In this document: one piece after another, positions 1 to 5,443 of the stretch
How the letters are laid out: each line of letters begins with the position of its first letter
Numbering within the stretch: position 1 is the first letter of the stretch
Assembly (NCBI GenBank): GCA_002718515.1
Contig: PBEX01000020.1
Span: 59,024-64,466 of the forward strand
DNA length: 5,443 nucleotides
Origin: Phycisphaerae bacterium
GTDB taxonomy: Bacteria; Planctomycetota; Phycisphaerae; Phycisphaerales; SM1A02
Direction of reading: 5' to 3'
Notes under the pieces: generated by a model
Told to the model about the DNA's origin: nothing
What the model saw: the letters and a program-made list of their open reading frames with translations, nothing else
The model's database searches: none
Position numbers and translations under genes: made by a program

Positions 1-777
1 GGCGCGCCTTCGCTCGCTGCAAACGCTGCACTAAGAAGTGGGTGCGGTCAAGTTGTGCTTGCAACGCCTCAGCCATTACTTGCGCATGCTTTGTCGCTTG
101 CACCAACCGCAACAGGAGTCGAACTTCCTGTAGACGATGTGAGTCGGCTCATGCCGAGTCAATCCATCACATTGTTAGATCAACATTGTGGTTCGTGCAG
201 GGCAATTGCACTTGGCATGGGATTTGGTCAGGGGTGGTCTCAACAACAAATCGTCACCACGTTAATCGCACGGGAAGACCGACCAATTGTGCTAGATGCA
301 GATGGGCTCAACGCCCTAGCATCAATTGAGCAGGGCGCATTAGACATTCACGCACCGCTCGTGATGACACCACATGTTGGCGAATTCGCTAGATTGGCAA
401 GTGCCTTTAATGTCAATGTCACAGGTTCAATAGAAGATGATGCCGCTGCGCTTGCGCAGACATGCGGTGCAATCGTTGTGTTAAAGAGCCATGCAACCGT
501 CATCTCAAATGGTATTCAAACTGAGCGATGTGATCAAGGCGGAGTCGAACTAGCAACGGGTGGAAGTGGTGATGTGCTTGCTGGATTGATTGCTGGACTC
601 ATCGCGCAGTACGGTGTTCAAGCGAACGACCATCTCTTTGATGCAGCGTTACTTGGTGTTCACATTCATGCGCTAGCTGGAAAAGCCGTTGCTGAACATC
701 AAGGCAATACTGGGATGCTCGCAACCGATTTGCTTGGAGAAATCCCAAAAACGATTTTAAAGTTACGCAAAGGGTGA
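1..777 (+). CDS. nnrD: ADP/ATP-dependent NAD(P)H-hydrate dehydratase, 5' end outside the window
   Basis: This is a metabolite-repair enzyme of the ribokinase-like YjeF C-terminal family. The family dehydrates the damaged hydrates NADHX and NADPHX back to NADH/NADPH at the expense of ADP or ATP, in the cytoplasm. The frame is open from base 1 and gives 258 visible residues. The GTG at 55 is not the start, because family-like sequence (NAALRSGCGQV, visible residues 8-18) precedes it. Other family motifs are LDADGLNAL (98-106), VMTPHVGEF (121-129), LKSHATVI (161-168), the GGSGD catalytic/phosphate-binding loop with Asp191, and GVHIHALAG near the C-terminus. The GPGLG-type loop reads GMGFG (72-76). 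Complete single-domain members have about 270-290 residues, so little of this domain is missing. An N-terminal NnrE epimerase domain upstream cannot be excluded. The stop codon overlaps the start of the next gene, suggesting co-transcription. Confidence 0.92.
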   Translation, partial: GAPSLAANAALRSGCGQVVLATPQPLLAHALSLAPTATGVELPVDDVSRLMPSQSITLLDQHCGSCRAIALGMGFGQGWSQQQIVTTLIAREDRPIVLDADGLNALASIEQGALDIHAPLVMTPHVGEFARLASAFNVNVTGSIEDDAAALAQTCGAIVVLKSHATVISNGIQTERCDQGGVELATGGSGDVLAGLIAGLIAQYGVQANDHLFDAALLGVHIHALAGKAVAEHQGNTGMLATDLLGEIPKTILKLRKG

Positions 778-1787
778 GCAGAAGTTACACTGCGGTTATG
801 TTGTCACAGTTAAGCATCTCGGATATGTCTGGGCAAGGATTTGTGCACGGTGTTTTCGCACTTGTGAATCCTCAGATTGGCACTACGAAAAATGGCGATG
901 ACTTTCTTAAATGTCTGCTTCGCGATTCAACTGGGGAAGCAAGCGGAAGGATGTGGCGATTTGATGCGAGCAGCATGCCGGAGATTTCTTCAACGGGCTT
1001 TGTACGAATCGAAGGTGACCAAGAGATTTACCAAGAGCGACTGCAAATCAAAATTCGCGAGATTTGGCCGCACGAACCAAGTGCAGATGAGTTGACCGAA
1101 CTTCTTCCAAGTAGCCGTAAAGACATTGAAGAAATGTTTAGCAAGGTGCAGTCACTGATTCACGGACTTGAACATCCTGCAGCAAAAGCGCTTGGTGCGG
1201 CATATCTCGATGATGCTGTGCTAATGCAAAAGTTTAAGGTAGCGCCTGCTGCAATGCAGATTCATCATGCTTGGATTGGTGGACTGTTAGAGCACACTTT
1301 GCAATTGATGGAACTCGCTTCGTCGATGTTGCCGATGTATCCGCGACTTAACCGCGACATTGTGTTGCTTGGTTTATTCATTCACGATCTCGGGAAGACT
1401 GAAGAACTTCGATGGGATCGGGGATTTGAATATACGAGGGAAGGAAATCTCATTGGACACATTGCACGTGGTGCTATGTGGCTTGAAGAGAAGGCAAAGG
1501 TTGCAGAAACGCAACTGGGAGAGCCCTTGCCAGATGGTTTGCTTACGGTGATGCAACACATCGTCTTGAGCCACCACGGCCAACTTGAATATGGTGCCGC
1601 AAAACTGCCATCAACACCAGAAGCAATCTTTGTTTCTCAACTTGACACGCTTGATGCGCACACTCAGACGGCTCTAGATGCTGCAAGGCCCTGGGAAGCA
1701 AATGTCCGTAGTGGTGAGGCATTCACCGAGCGTCTCTTTGCACTCAACACAAAACTTTATAAAAATGACCCGCTTAGGGGCAGTTAA
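774..1787 (+). CDS. yhaM: YhaM-family 3'-5' exoribonuclease (OB fold plus HD domain)
   Basis: The predicted role is a cytoplasmic, metal-dependent 3'-5' exonuclease acting on RNA and possibly single-stranded DNA. Numbered from the GTG at 774, residues 22-97 resemble an OB-fold nucleic-acid-binding domain (FLKCLLRDSTGEASGRMW, then RIEGDQEIYQERLQIKI). Residues 130-305 form an HD phosphohydrolase domain: HH at 164-165, His174 in GGLLEH, the signature His204-Asp205 in FIHDLGK, His229, HH at 267-268 and Asp291 in SQLDTLDAH. The order and spacing match YhaM. The length of 337 residues is slightly above the roughly 314 of Bacillus YhaM. The start is uncertain. GTG774 gives a 4-base GTGA overlap with nnrD, ATG798 gives 329 residues, and ATG825 is also in frame. 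None has a well-spaced Shine-Dalgarno. Translational coupling to nnrD is inferred. No terminator is visible just after the stop. Confidence 0.9.
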   Translation: MSRSYTAVMLSQLSISDMSGQGFVHGVFALVNPQIGTTKNGDDFLKCLLRDSTGEASGRMWRFDASSMPEISSTGFVRIEGDQEIYQERLQIKIREIWPHEPSADELTELLPSSRKDIEEMFSKVQSLIHGLEHPAAKALGAAYLDDAVLMQKFKVAPAAMQIHHAWIGGLLEHTLQLMELASSMLPMYPRLNRDIVLLGLFIHDLGKTEELRWDRGFEYTREGNLIGHIARGAMWLEEKAKVAETQLGEPLPDGLLTVMQHIVLSHHGQLEYGAAKLPSTPEAIFVSQLDTLDAHTQTALDAARPWEANVRSGEAFTERLFALNTKLYKNDPLRGS

Positions 1788-1884
1788 CTACTGTTGGAAA
1801 CGGATTTTTCACCGATTATCTGCGTTATTTAGGAACTTTGCGTTTGGTTTACCCGAATCAATAGGGTAGTCTTAGGGGGGTAGA

Positions 1885-1890
1885 TATACA
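1885..1890 (+). promoter_or_regulatory. weak candidate -10 box for the protease gene, in the 1788-1919 intergenic gap
   Basis: The 132-bp gap between the exonuclease and protease genes contains no ORF of note. TATACA is the best -10-like hexamer; it would place the RNA start near 1897, leaving a short leader with the ribosome site. No good -35 hexamer lies 16-18 bases upstream (the sequence there is TAGGGT). Upstream are a short inverted repeat, TACCC(1850-1854)/GGGTA(1864-1868), and a run of six G at 1875-1880. Either could be an operator or nothing. The gap and the lack of SD sites elsewhere make a separate promoter plausible, but this exact box is a guess. Confidence 0.22.
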
Positions 1891-1904
1891 CTCATTTACG
1901 ACTT

Positions 1905-1911
1905 AGAGGAG
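1905..1911 (+). promoter_or_regulatory. Shine-Dalgarno site of the protease gene
   Basis: AGAGGAG ends 8 bases before the ATG at 1920, an ideal spacing for pairing with the 16S rRNA 3' end. It is the only convincing ribosome-binding site in the window. It fixes the protease start at 1920, since the frame upstream reaches a TAG at 1881 with no ATG, GTG or TTG in between. Confidence 0.75.
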
Positions 1912-1919
1912 TTTGTCAT

Positions 1920-3620
1920 ATGTTGACAGTTGTCATTTCATCAATCGTACTCAATGGACCAATCGGCGACACTACACAGTTACCTGTTGACCTGATCCCT
2001 GAAATCACCGTTCCAAGCATCGACTACATCGCTGTTGAAGAAGAAAACATCGAACGCGATGTGAAGGGCGGAAAATATTGCTTTGCTATTCCAAATGAAG
2101 TTTCAGTGACACCAAAAAGTCATGGTGTTTGGGAAAAACTTCCAAACGGCAAAATGCGTTGGTCATTGAGAGTCAATTGTGACAATGGCGTATCGATGAA
2201 TGTCGGTTTTGGTCGGTATGAAATGCCAGAGTCTGGAAGCATGGTCATCAGCGATGAAACTCGCGAGTTTGAGATTCGCCCGTTCACCGCAGAAGATAAC
2301 AAAGATCACGGTGAACTCTGGACACCAATCATTCCATCACATGAAGCAGTGATTGAGATTGTGGTAGATCGAAATGAAAAGAATGCGCTTAGCAATCAAA
2401 TTGAATTGACTGCGATAAACCCAGGATACCGAGGTTTTAAAAGTGAAAACTTTGCGGGTTCATCAGGCGCTTGTAACATTGATGTGCTCTGCGAAGAAGG
2501 CGATGACTGGTGGGATGTTATTCCATCGGTAGGGGTCTACACACTAAGTGGTTATTGGACATGTTCAGGTGCCATGGTCAACAACACGGCTCAAGATTAC
2601 ACGCCTTACTTCTTAACAGCGAACCATTGTGGAGTGACAAATAGTTCGGACTCCTCGATTGTTGTGTATTGGAATCACCATAACAGTTACTGCAGAACAC
2701 CAGGCAGTGGGGCAAGTGGTGGTAATGGCAACGGACCACTCAATCAATTCACAAGCGGTTCCACAATGCGTGCAACACGTTCGTATACAGATTTCACGCT
2801 TACCGAGTTGTCGTCATCACCAAACACATCATGGGGCGTAACTTATGCGGGTTGGTCGCGTCAAACAAATGGTGGCAGTGGTGCTGGTATTCACCATCCA
2901 TCAACAGCGGAAAAACGAATTTCATTCCCTGATTACATGAATCCATCTGGCGAGTTCTACAATGTGAACTGGGCTGAAGGCACAACTGAACCAGGCTCAT
3001 CTGGCTCACCACTCTTTGATGGTAATCACCGCATCGTTGGCCAACTTTGTTGTGGCTCGGCATCTTGCAGCAGTGATACGAACGATTATTACGGTCGTTC
3101 ATTTGGACTTTCGTGGTCTTACCTTGATGATTGGCTAGACCCAACTGGTTCAAACGTTCAATACCTCGACACACTCGGCGACGAACCAGTTGTGATTGGT
3201 GCATGTTGCATCGGTACTTCTGGTTCATGTGTAAACATTGCTGAATCAAACTGCAATGCTGGTGGTGGCACTTGGATGGGCGAAGGTTCATCATGCGATG
3301 CTGGCGACTGCGAACCAGTTGTGATGGGTGCATGCTGCATCGAATCAACAGGTCAGTGCATTGATATTGAAGAGTCGACATGTAATGCTGGTGGCGGCAC
3401 TTGGATGGGTGAAAACTCATCATGCGATGCTGGCGACTGCGACCAAAATGATTGCCCAACGGACACCAATGGCGACGGCATAACAAATGTCACTGACTTG
3501 TTGTACGTTGTTGCTGAATGGGGCGCAGGATCCTCAAGTAATGCGGACGTCAATGGTGACGGAACAGTTAACGTAAGCGACATTCTTGAAGTCGTCGCAG
3601 CGTGGGGTTCTTGTAACTAA
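1920..3620 (+). CDS. secreted lysyl-endopeptidase-like serine protease with cysteine-rich repeats and a dockerin-like tail
   Basis: This is a probable exported endopeptidase of the trypsin fold, closest to Achromobacter protease I (API/Lys-C). Residues 2-11 are hydrophobic and may be the signal peptide core, though no basic residue precedes them. Residues about 50-170 resemble the propeptide of this family (RWSLRVNC, FTAEDNKDHGELWTPII). The mature enzyme probably starts near residues 180-184 (GSSGACNIDVLC). The catalytic triad is His236 (LTANHCG), Asp291 (YTDFTL) and Ser361 (TEPGSSGSP). Cysteines 185, 191, 215, 237, 258 and 383 match the three API disulfides as I recall them. Asp389 matches the Lys-selecting Asp225. 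The partner His210 is replaced by Cys377 and the segment carrying Trp169 is missing. Residues 422-507 are two 43-residue GACC repeats, and 512-565 are two EF-hand-like dockerin loops. Family and fold are firm; Lys specificity is inferred. It is likely transcribed alone, with a terminator just downstream. Confidence 0.9.
   Translation: MLTVVISSIVLNGPIGDTTQLPVDLIPEITVPSIDYIAVEEENIERDVKGGKYCFAIPNEVSVTPKSHGVWEKLPNGKMRWSLRVNCDNGVSMNVGFGRYEMPESGSMVISDETREFEIRPFTAEDNKDHGELWTPIIPSHEAVIEIVVDRNEKNALSNQIELTAINPGYRGFKSENFAGSSGACNIDVLCEEGDDWWDVIPSVGVYTLSGYWTCSGAMVNNTAQDYTPYFLTANHCGVTNSSDSSIVVYWNHHNSYCRTPGSGASGGNGNGPLNQFTSGSTMRATRSYTDFTLTELSSSPNTSWGVTYAGWSRQTNGGSGAGIHHPSTAEKRISFPDYMNPSGEFYNVNWAEGTTEPGSSGSPLFDGNHRIVGQLCCGSASCSSDTNDYYGRSFGLSWSYLDDWLDPTGSNVQYLDTLGDEPVVIGACCIGTSGSCVNIAESNCNAGGGTWMGEGSSCDAGDCEPVVMGACCIESTGQCIDIEESTCNAGGGTWMGENSSCDAGDCDQNDCPTDTNGDGITNVTDLLYVVAEWGAGSSSNADVNGDGTVNVSDILEVVAAWGSCN
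3183..3311 (+). repeat. cysteine-rich GACC repeat, copy 1 (protease residues 422-464)
   Basis: This is the first of two directly adjacent 129-bp coding repeats. The protein unit runs from EPVVIGACC to CDAGDC and carries cysteines at 429, 430, 437, 445, 459 and 464, plus a GGGTWMGE core. Six cysteines in 43 residues suggest a small disulfide-bonded module on the exported protein. I associate the pattern GACC..C..C..GG.W.G..S.C...C with planctomycete exported proteins. Its function is unknown; it may be a spacer or a binding module. Confidence 0.85.
3312..3440 (+). repeat. cysteine-rich GACC repeat, copy 2 (protease residues 465-507)
   Basis: This is the second 129-bp unit, in perfect register with the first and with no linker. 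All six cysteines are conserved (472, 473, 480, 488, 502, 507). The second half is nearly identical to copy 1 at DNA level, while the segment between the second and fourth cysteines (GTSGSCVNIAESNC against ESTGQCIDIEESTC) has diverged more. That looks like a fairly recent duplication, or copies kept alike by conversion. Confidence 0.85.
3453..3614 (+). other. dockerin-like calcium-binding C-terminal domain of the protease (residues 512-565)
   Basis: Two EF-hand-type loops are visible. Loop 1 has D515, N517, D519, N523 and D526; loop 2 has D543, N545, D547, N551 and D554, occupying calcium-coordinating positions 1, 3, 5, 9 and 12. Each loop is followed by a short hydrophobic helix ending in AEWG or AAWG, and cysteines 512 and 565 flank the domain. 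In clostridia such domains dock enzymes onto cellulosomal cohesins. In planctomycetes similar tails occur on many exported proteins without a known cellulosome, so a role in surface retention or sorting is only a hypothesis. Confidence 0.85.
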
Positions 3621-3640
3621 CTCAGTCAACTGATTGAACA

Positions 3641-3670
3641 AGCCCTGCACACATGTGCAGGGCTTTTTTT
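3641..3670 (+). terminator. rho-independent terminator after the protease gene
   Basis: A perfect 10-bp stem, AGCCCTGCAC (3641-3650) with GTGCAGGGCT (3655-3664), encloses the tetraloop ACAT. It is followed by an unbroken T tract through 3670. It begins 20 bases after the protease stop codon. It also separates the protease from the glycosyltransferase unit, which must therefore have its own promoter or depend on read-through. Confidence 0.93.
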
Positions 3671-3692
3671 GACTTGACGAGTGGTGTACAAT
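3669..3692 (+). promoter_or_regulatory. candidate promoter for the glycosyltransferase unit
   Basis: TACAAT at 3687-3692 is a good -10 hexamer, placed right after the terminator. Six bases separate it from the ATG at 3699, so transcription would begin at or next to the start codon and give a leaderless mRNA. TTGACT (3669-3674) and the overlapping TTGACG (3674-3679) resemble -35 boxes, but their spacing to the -10 (12 and 7 bases) is too short for a standard sigma-70 promoter. The -10 is therefore the only well-placed element. Confidence 0.4.
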
Positions 3693-3698
3693 ATTGGG

Positions 3699-4421
3699 AT
3701 GAGTGAAGAGAACAGAATTTTAGTTGGCATACCTGTATATAACGAAGCAAAGTACATCAACAGTGTGCTGTCTGAGGTGTGTAAGTACACCAAAGATGTG
3801 CTGATTGTTGATGATGGCTCAAGCGATTTAACACCTGCGCTTCTCGCAGGTCACCCAGTTGAAGTTATTCGCCATTCTGAAAACCGTGGATACGGGCGTT
3901 CATTGCAAGACATGTTTAGGTGGGCAGCTGTCGACCAGTTTGATTGGTTGATTACGATGGATTGTGATGAACAGCACGAGCCAGCAGCGATTCCGAGTTT
4001 TATTCAGGCAATCAAGGATGACGATGCAGACCTCATCTCTGGAAGTCGCTATCTGTCACTCCATCCTGAGAATGATATGCCTCCTCAAGACAGGCGTGCA
4101 ATCAACGCAACGATGACAGAAGAACTCAATCGAACACTCAACATTTCGATTACAGACGCATTTTGCGGATTCAAGGCATACCGTGTTTCAACACTCAAAG
4201 CATTTTCATTTGATGTGGATGGTTATGAGTTTCCAATGCAATTCTGGGTGCAAGCAGCTGCAAACTGCCTGAGCATCAAAGAAGTACCAGTCCGCCTGAT
4301 TTATAACGACCCTACTCGTACATTTGGTGGCCCATTGAATGATCCTGAACAACGATTGCAACATTACAGAGACGTGCTTGCACGTGAGATGAAACGTAAT
4401 CCATCACCTTGTTTTGCATGA
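3699..4421 (+). CDS. family 2 glycosyltransferase (dolichyl-phosphate-mannose-synthase-like)
   Basis: This is a GT-A-fold, inverting sugar transferase, probably cytoplasmic, using a nucleotide-activated sugar; acceptor and sugar are unknown. With ATG3699 as start it has 240 residues. IPVYNE (11-16) and DDGSSD (38-43) form the nucleotide-binding region. ENRGYGRSL follows at 61-69. MDCDEQHEP (87-95) carries the DxD-type metal site with Asp88 and Asp90. SGSRYL lies at 114-119 and TDAFCGFKAYR at 152-162, typical of DPM-type enzymes. No transmembrane segment is present, unlike longer DPM/GtrB relatives. GTG codons at 3681 and 3684 are in frame, but would add residues (MVYNIG) before the normal N-terminus and overlap the -10 box. 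ATG3699 is therefore preferred although it has no Shine-Dalgarno. The stop overlaps the next start (ATGA), indicating translational coupling. Confidence 0.88.
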   Translation: MSEENRILVGIPVYNEAKYINSVLSEVCKYTKDVLIVDDGSSDLTPALLAGHPVEVIRHSENRGYGRSLQDMFRWAAVDQFDWLITMDCDEQHEPAAIPSFIQAIKDDDADLISGSRYLSLHPENDMPPQDRRAINATMTEELNRTLNISITDAFCGFKAYRVSTLKAFSFDVDGYEFPMQFWVQAAANCLSIKEVPVRLIYNDPTRTFGGPLNDPEQRLQHYRDVLAREMKRNPSPCFA

Positions 4422-5443
4422 GAGCGTGCACGTTCCATGTTGATCCGCATCCGGCGGAATGGGACGCGCGTCTTCAAGCGTTTGAAGGCGAACTGTTTGG
4501 TCAATCAATTGCTGACATTCGCAACGAGTTCAAAGCGTCACTTGGGTTACCGTTGGATGAAAAACTCATTGTTGTGGGACACCAGCCGATGTTGTTCCAC
4601 CCTGGCATTGCAGCAAAGTTTATTGCAGCAACGCAGTTTGCAAAGCAAGTTGGAGGCGCAGTCGTTCATCTTGTTGTTGACCATTTTGACGGTGATGTCG
4701 GTCTTGTTGAAGTGCCTCAGATAGACGATGGTGTTGCATCCATTCGCAAAACACGATTGGCACATACGGTTAATGGATCGCCACTTGTTGAACAGTCTAG
4801 GGCAGAAGTAACGAGCGATTGTCAAATGGGTCAGCACTTACGTGATGCAGAAGGAGAGCATGCTGCAGCACAGTTTGCACACGCTATGCAGTTATGCATG
4901 TCGCCATTTGCGCATGTTGATTACACGGTTTATTCAAGTGAACTCATGAAGTGTTCATTTGGCAAGACATTTGTTAACGCTATGAAGGCGCAGGGGTCCG
5001 AATGCAAGGATGCGTACAACAGAGCGGTGTTTAACCACCCTGAAGCAGACATTGCAATGCTTGAAGAAGACGAATTGCCGTTGTGGGACACGCCAAATGG
5101 GTTGTACCCAAAAGCGCTTTTGCTGACTGCACTCGCTCGGCTTGGTTTTGCAGACCTGTTTGTGCATGGGCTTGGTGGTGCAACTTACGACGTCGTGATG
5201 GAAGAATGGATAAAGCAATGGCTTGGTATCAACCTAGAAAACACTGTTGCAGTTTCTGCAGACTTGCGACTTGACCTCGACGTGATTTCAATTGAACAGG
5301 CAAGGCAGGCGTACGCTGTGCCAAGTACGATCGAACTAGAGATTGTTCAGATGGTTCAATCCATAGAGACCGCGGAGCCTTTTTCTGACCAACGCAAGCA
5401 TCACTTTGAATCGCTGCAAAGTATGCGTGATGAGCACGGTGAG
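4418..5443 (+). CDS. conserved protein of uncertain function, possibly BshC-like; 3' end outside the window
   Basis: The frame starts at the ATG overlapping the glycosyltransferase stop (ATGA) and stays open for 342 codons to the right edge. There is no hydrophobic N-terminus or membrane segment, so the protein is probably cytoplasmic. Notable motifs are IVVGHQPMLFHPGIAAKF (51-68), VVHLVVDHFDG (82-92), LPLWDTPNGLYPKALLLT (220-237) and LGFADLFVHGLGGATYD (242-258). The order is a GxQ/HQP loop after a beta strand, then a V-D-H segment, then a PN-x-x-x-P stretch leading into a GG-x-x-Y loop. It recalls BshC, the putative cysteine-adding enzyme of bacillithiol synthesis, but the residues differ (GHQP rather than GQQ) and I cannot confirm homology. 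I also associate HQP-F/L-FHPG proteins with planctomycete genomes as conserved hypotheticals. The reading frame is secure because it is long, coupled and motif-rich; the function is not. Confidence 0.8.
   Translation, partial: MRACTFHVDPHPAEWDARLQAFEGELFGQSIADIRNEFKASLGLPLDEKLIVVGHQPMLFHPGIAAKFIAATQFAKQVGGAVVHLVVDHFDGDVGLVEVPQIDDGVASIRKTRLAHTVNGSPLVEQSRAEVTSDCQMGQHLRDAEGEHAAAQFAHAMQLCMSPFAHVDYTVYSSELMKCSFGKTFVNAMKAQGSECKDAYNRAVFNHPEADIAMLEEDELPLWDTPNGLYPKALLLTALARLGFADLFVHGLGGATYDVVMEEWIKQWLGINLENTVAVSADLRLDLDVISIEQARQAYAVPSTIELEIVQMVQSIETAEPFSDQRKHHFESLQSMRDEHGE

Noticed and set aside
1..8. GGCGCGCC palindrome at the very edge, resembling a rare-cutter cloning site
   Set aside because: It encodes GAP in frame at the place where the nnrD family has a Gly-rich turn, so it reads as natural coding sequence.
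42..329. 95-codon plus-strand frame overlapping nnrD
   Set aside because: It is out of frame with nnrD, whose conserved motifs span the same bases; the product is rich in Cys, Arg and Ser with no recognisable domain.
1788..1830. Possible terminator after the exonuclease gene (GAAA...TTTC with a T run)
   Set aside because: The potential stem is only 4 bp and AT-rich, with no T tract after it; not supportable as a terminator.
2800..3486. 228-codon open frame on the minus strand
   Set aside because: It lies antisense to the protease, whose triad, cysteines and repeats prove the plus-strand frame. The minus product is low-complexity, rich in His/Gln/Arg/Cys with duplicated stretches that mirror the repeat DNA.
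3622..3633. TCAGT/ACTGA inverted repeat just after the protease stop
   Set aside because: The 5-bp arms with a 2-base centre cannot form a meaningful hairpin; the strong terminator is the separate stem at 3641-3664.
4437..4837. Short open frames on both strands (4437-4724 plus, 4547-4837 minus)
   Set aside because: Both fall inside the 342-codon coupled frame from 4418, which is longer, motif-rich and open to the edge; their products have biased composition and no motifs.
1..5443. Search for defence systems, mobile elements, CRISPR arrays and tRNAs
   Set aside because: No transposase, integrase, nuclease-toxin, regularly spaced repeats or tRNA-like cloverleaf seen; the HD-domain gene has the OB-plus-HD layout of YhaM rather than a CRISPR Cas3-type or signalling HD protein.

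Overview
The window looks like a chromosomal segment of a planctomycete, most likely a relative of the Phycisphaerae. The main clue is the 566-residue secreted protease. It ends in two GACC-type cysteine-rich repeats and a pair of calcium-binding dockerin-like loops with AEWG/AAWGSC endings, a tail I associate with exported proteins of that group. The last gene also resembles a conserved protein I associate with planctomycetes. The taxonomic call is an inference from protein style; there is no rRNA here. All genes lie on the + strand, base composition looks even, and there is no insertion sequence, phage gene, tRNA or CRISPR array.

Layout. Positions 1-777 hold the 3' part of an ADP/ATP-dependent NAD(P)H-hydrate dehydratase (nnrD), open at the left edge. 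It overlaps by 4 bases a YhaM-type 3'-5' exoribonuclease (774-1787, OB fold plus HD domain). A 132-bp non-coding gap follows, ending in the only clear Shine-Dalgarno site of the window. Next is a lysyl-endopeptidase-like secreted serine protease (1920-3620) with propeptide, catalytic domain, two tandem cysteine-rich repeats and a dockerin-like tail. A strong rho-independent terminator (3641-3670) closes that unit.

Immediately after the terminator a second unit begins: a cytoplasmic family-2 glycosyltransferase (3699-4421), possibly translated from a leaderless mRNA. It overlaps (ATGA) a gene that runs off the right edge (4418-5443). I could not name that protein with certainty, but its motif order is reminiscent of the BshC (bacillithiol cysteine-ligase) superfamily.

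How the genes fit together: nnrD and the exonuclease are housekeeping functions (metabolite repair, RNA turnover) that are probably co-transcribed. The protease is a separately transcribed, exported enzyme. The glycosyltransferase and the BshC-like gene form a translationally coupled pair whose joint pathway is unknown. I see no clear new multi-gene system. The points most worth following up are the altered specificity pocket and modular tail of the protease, and the identity of the BshC-like protein.
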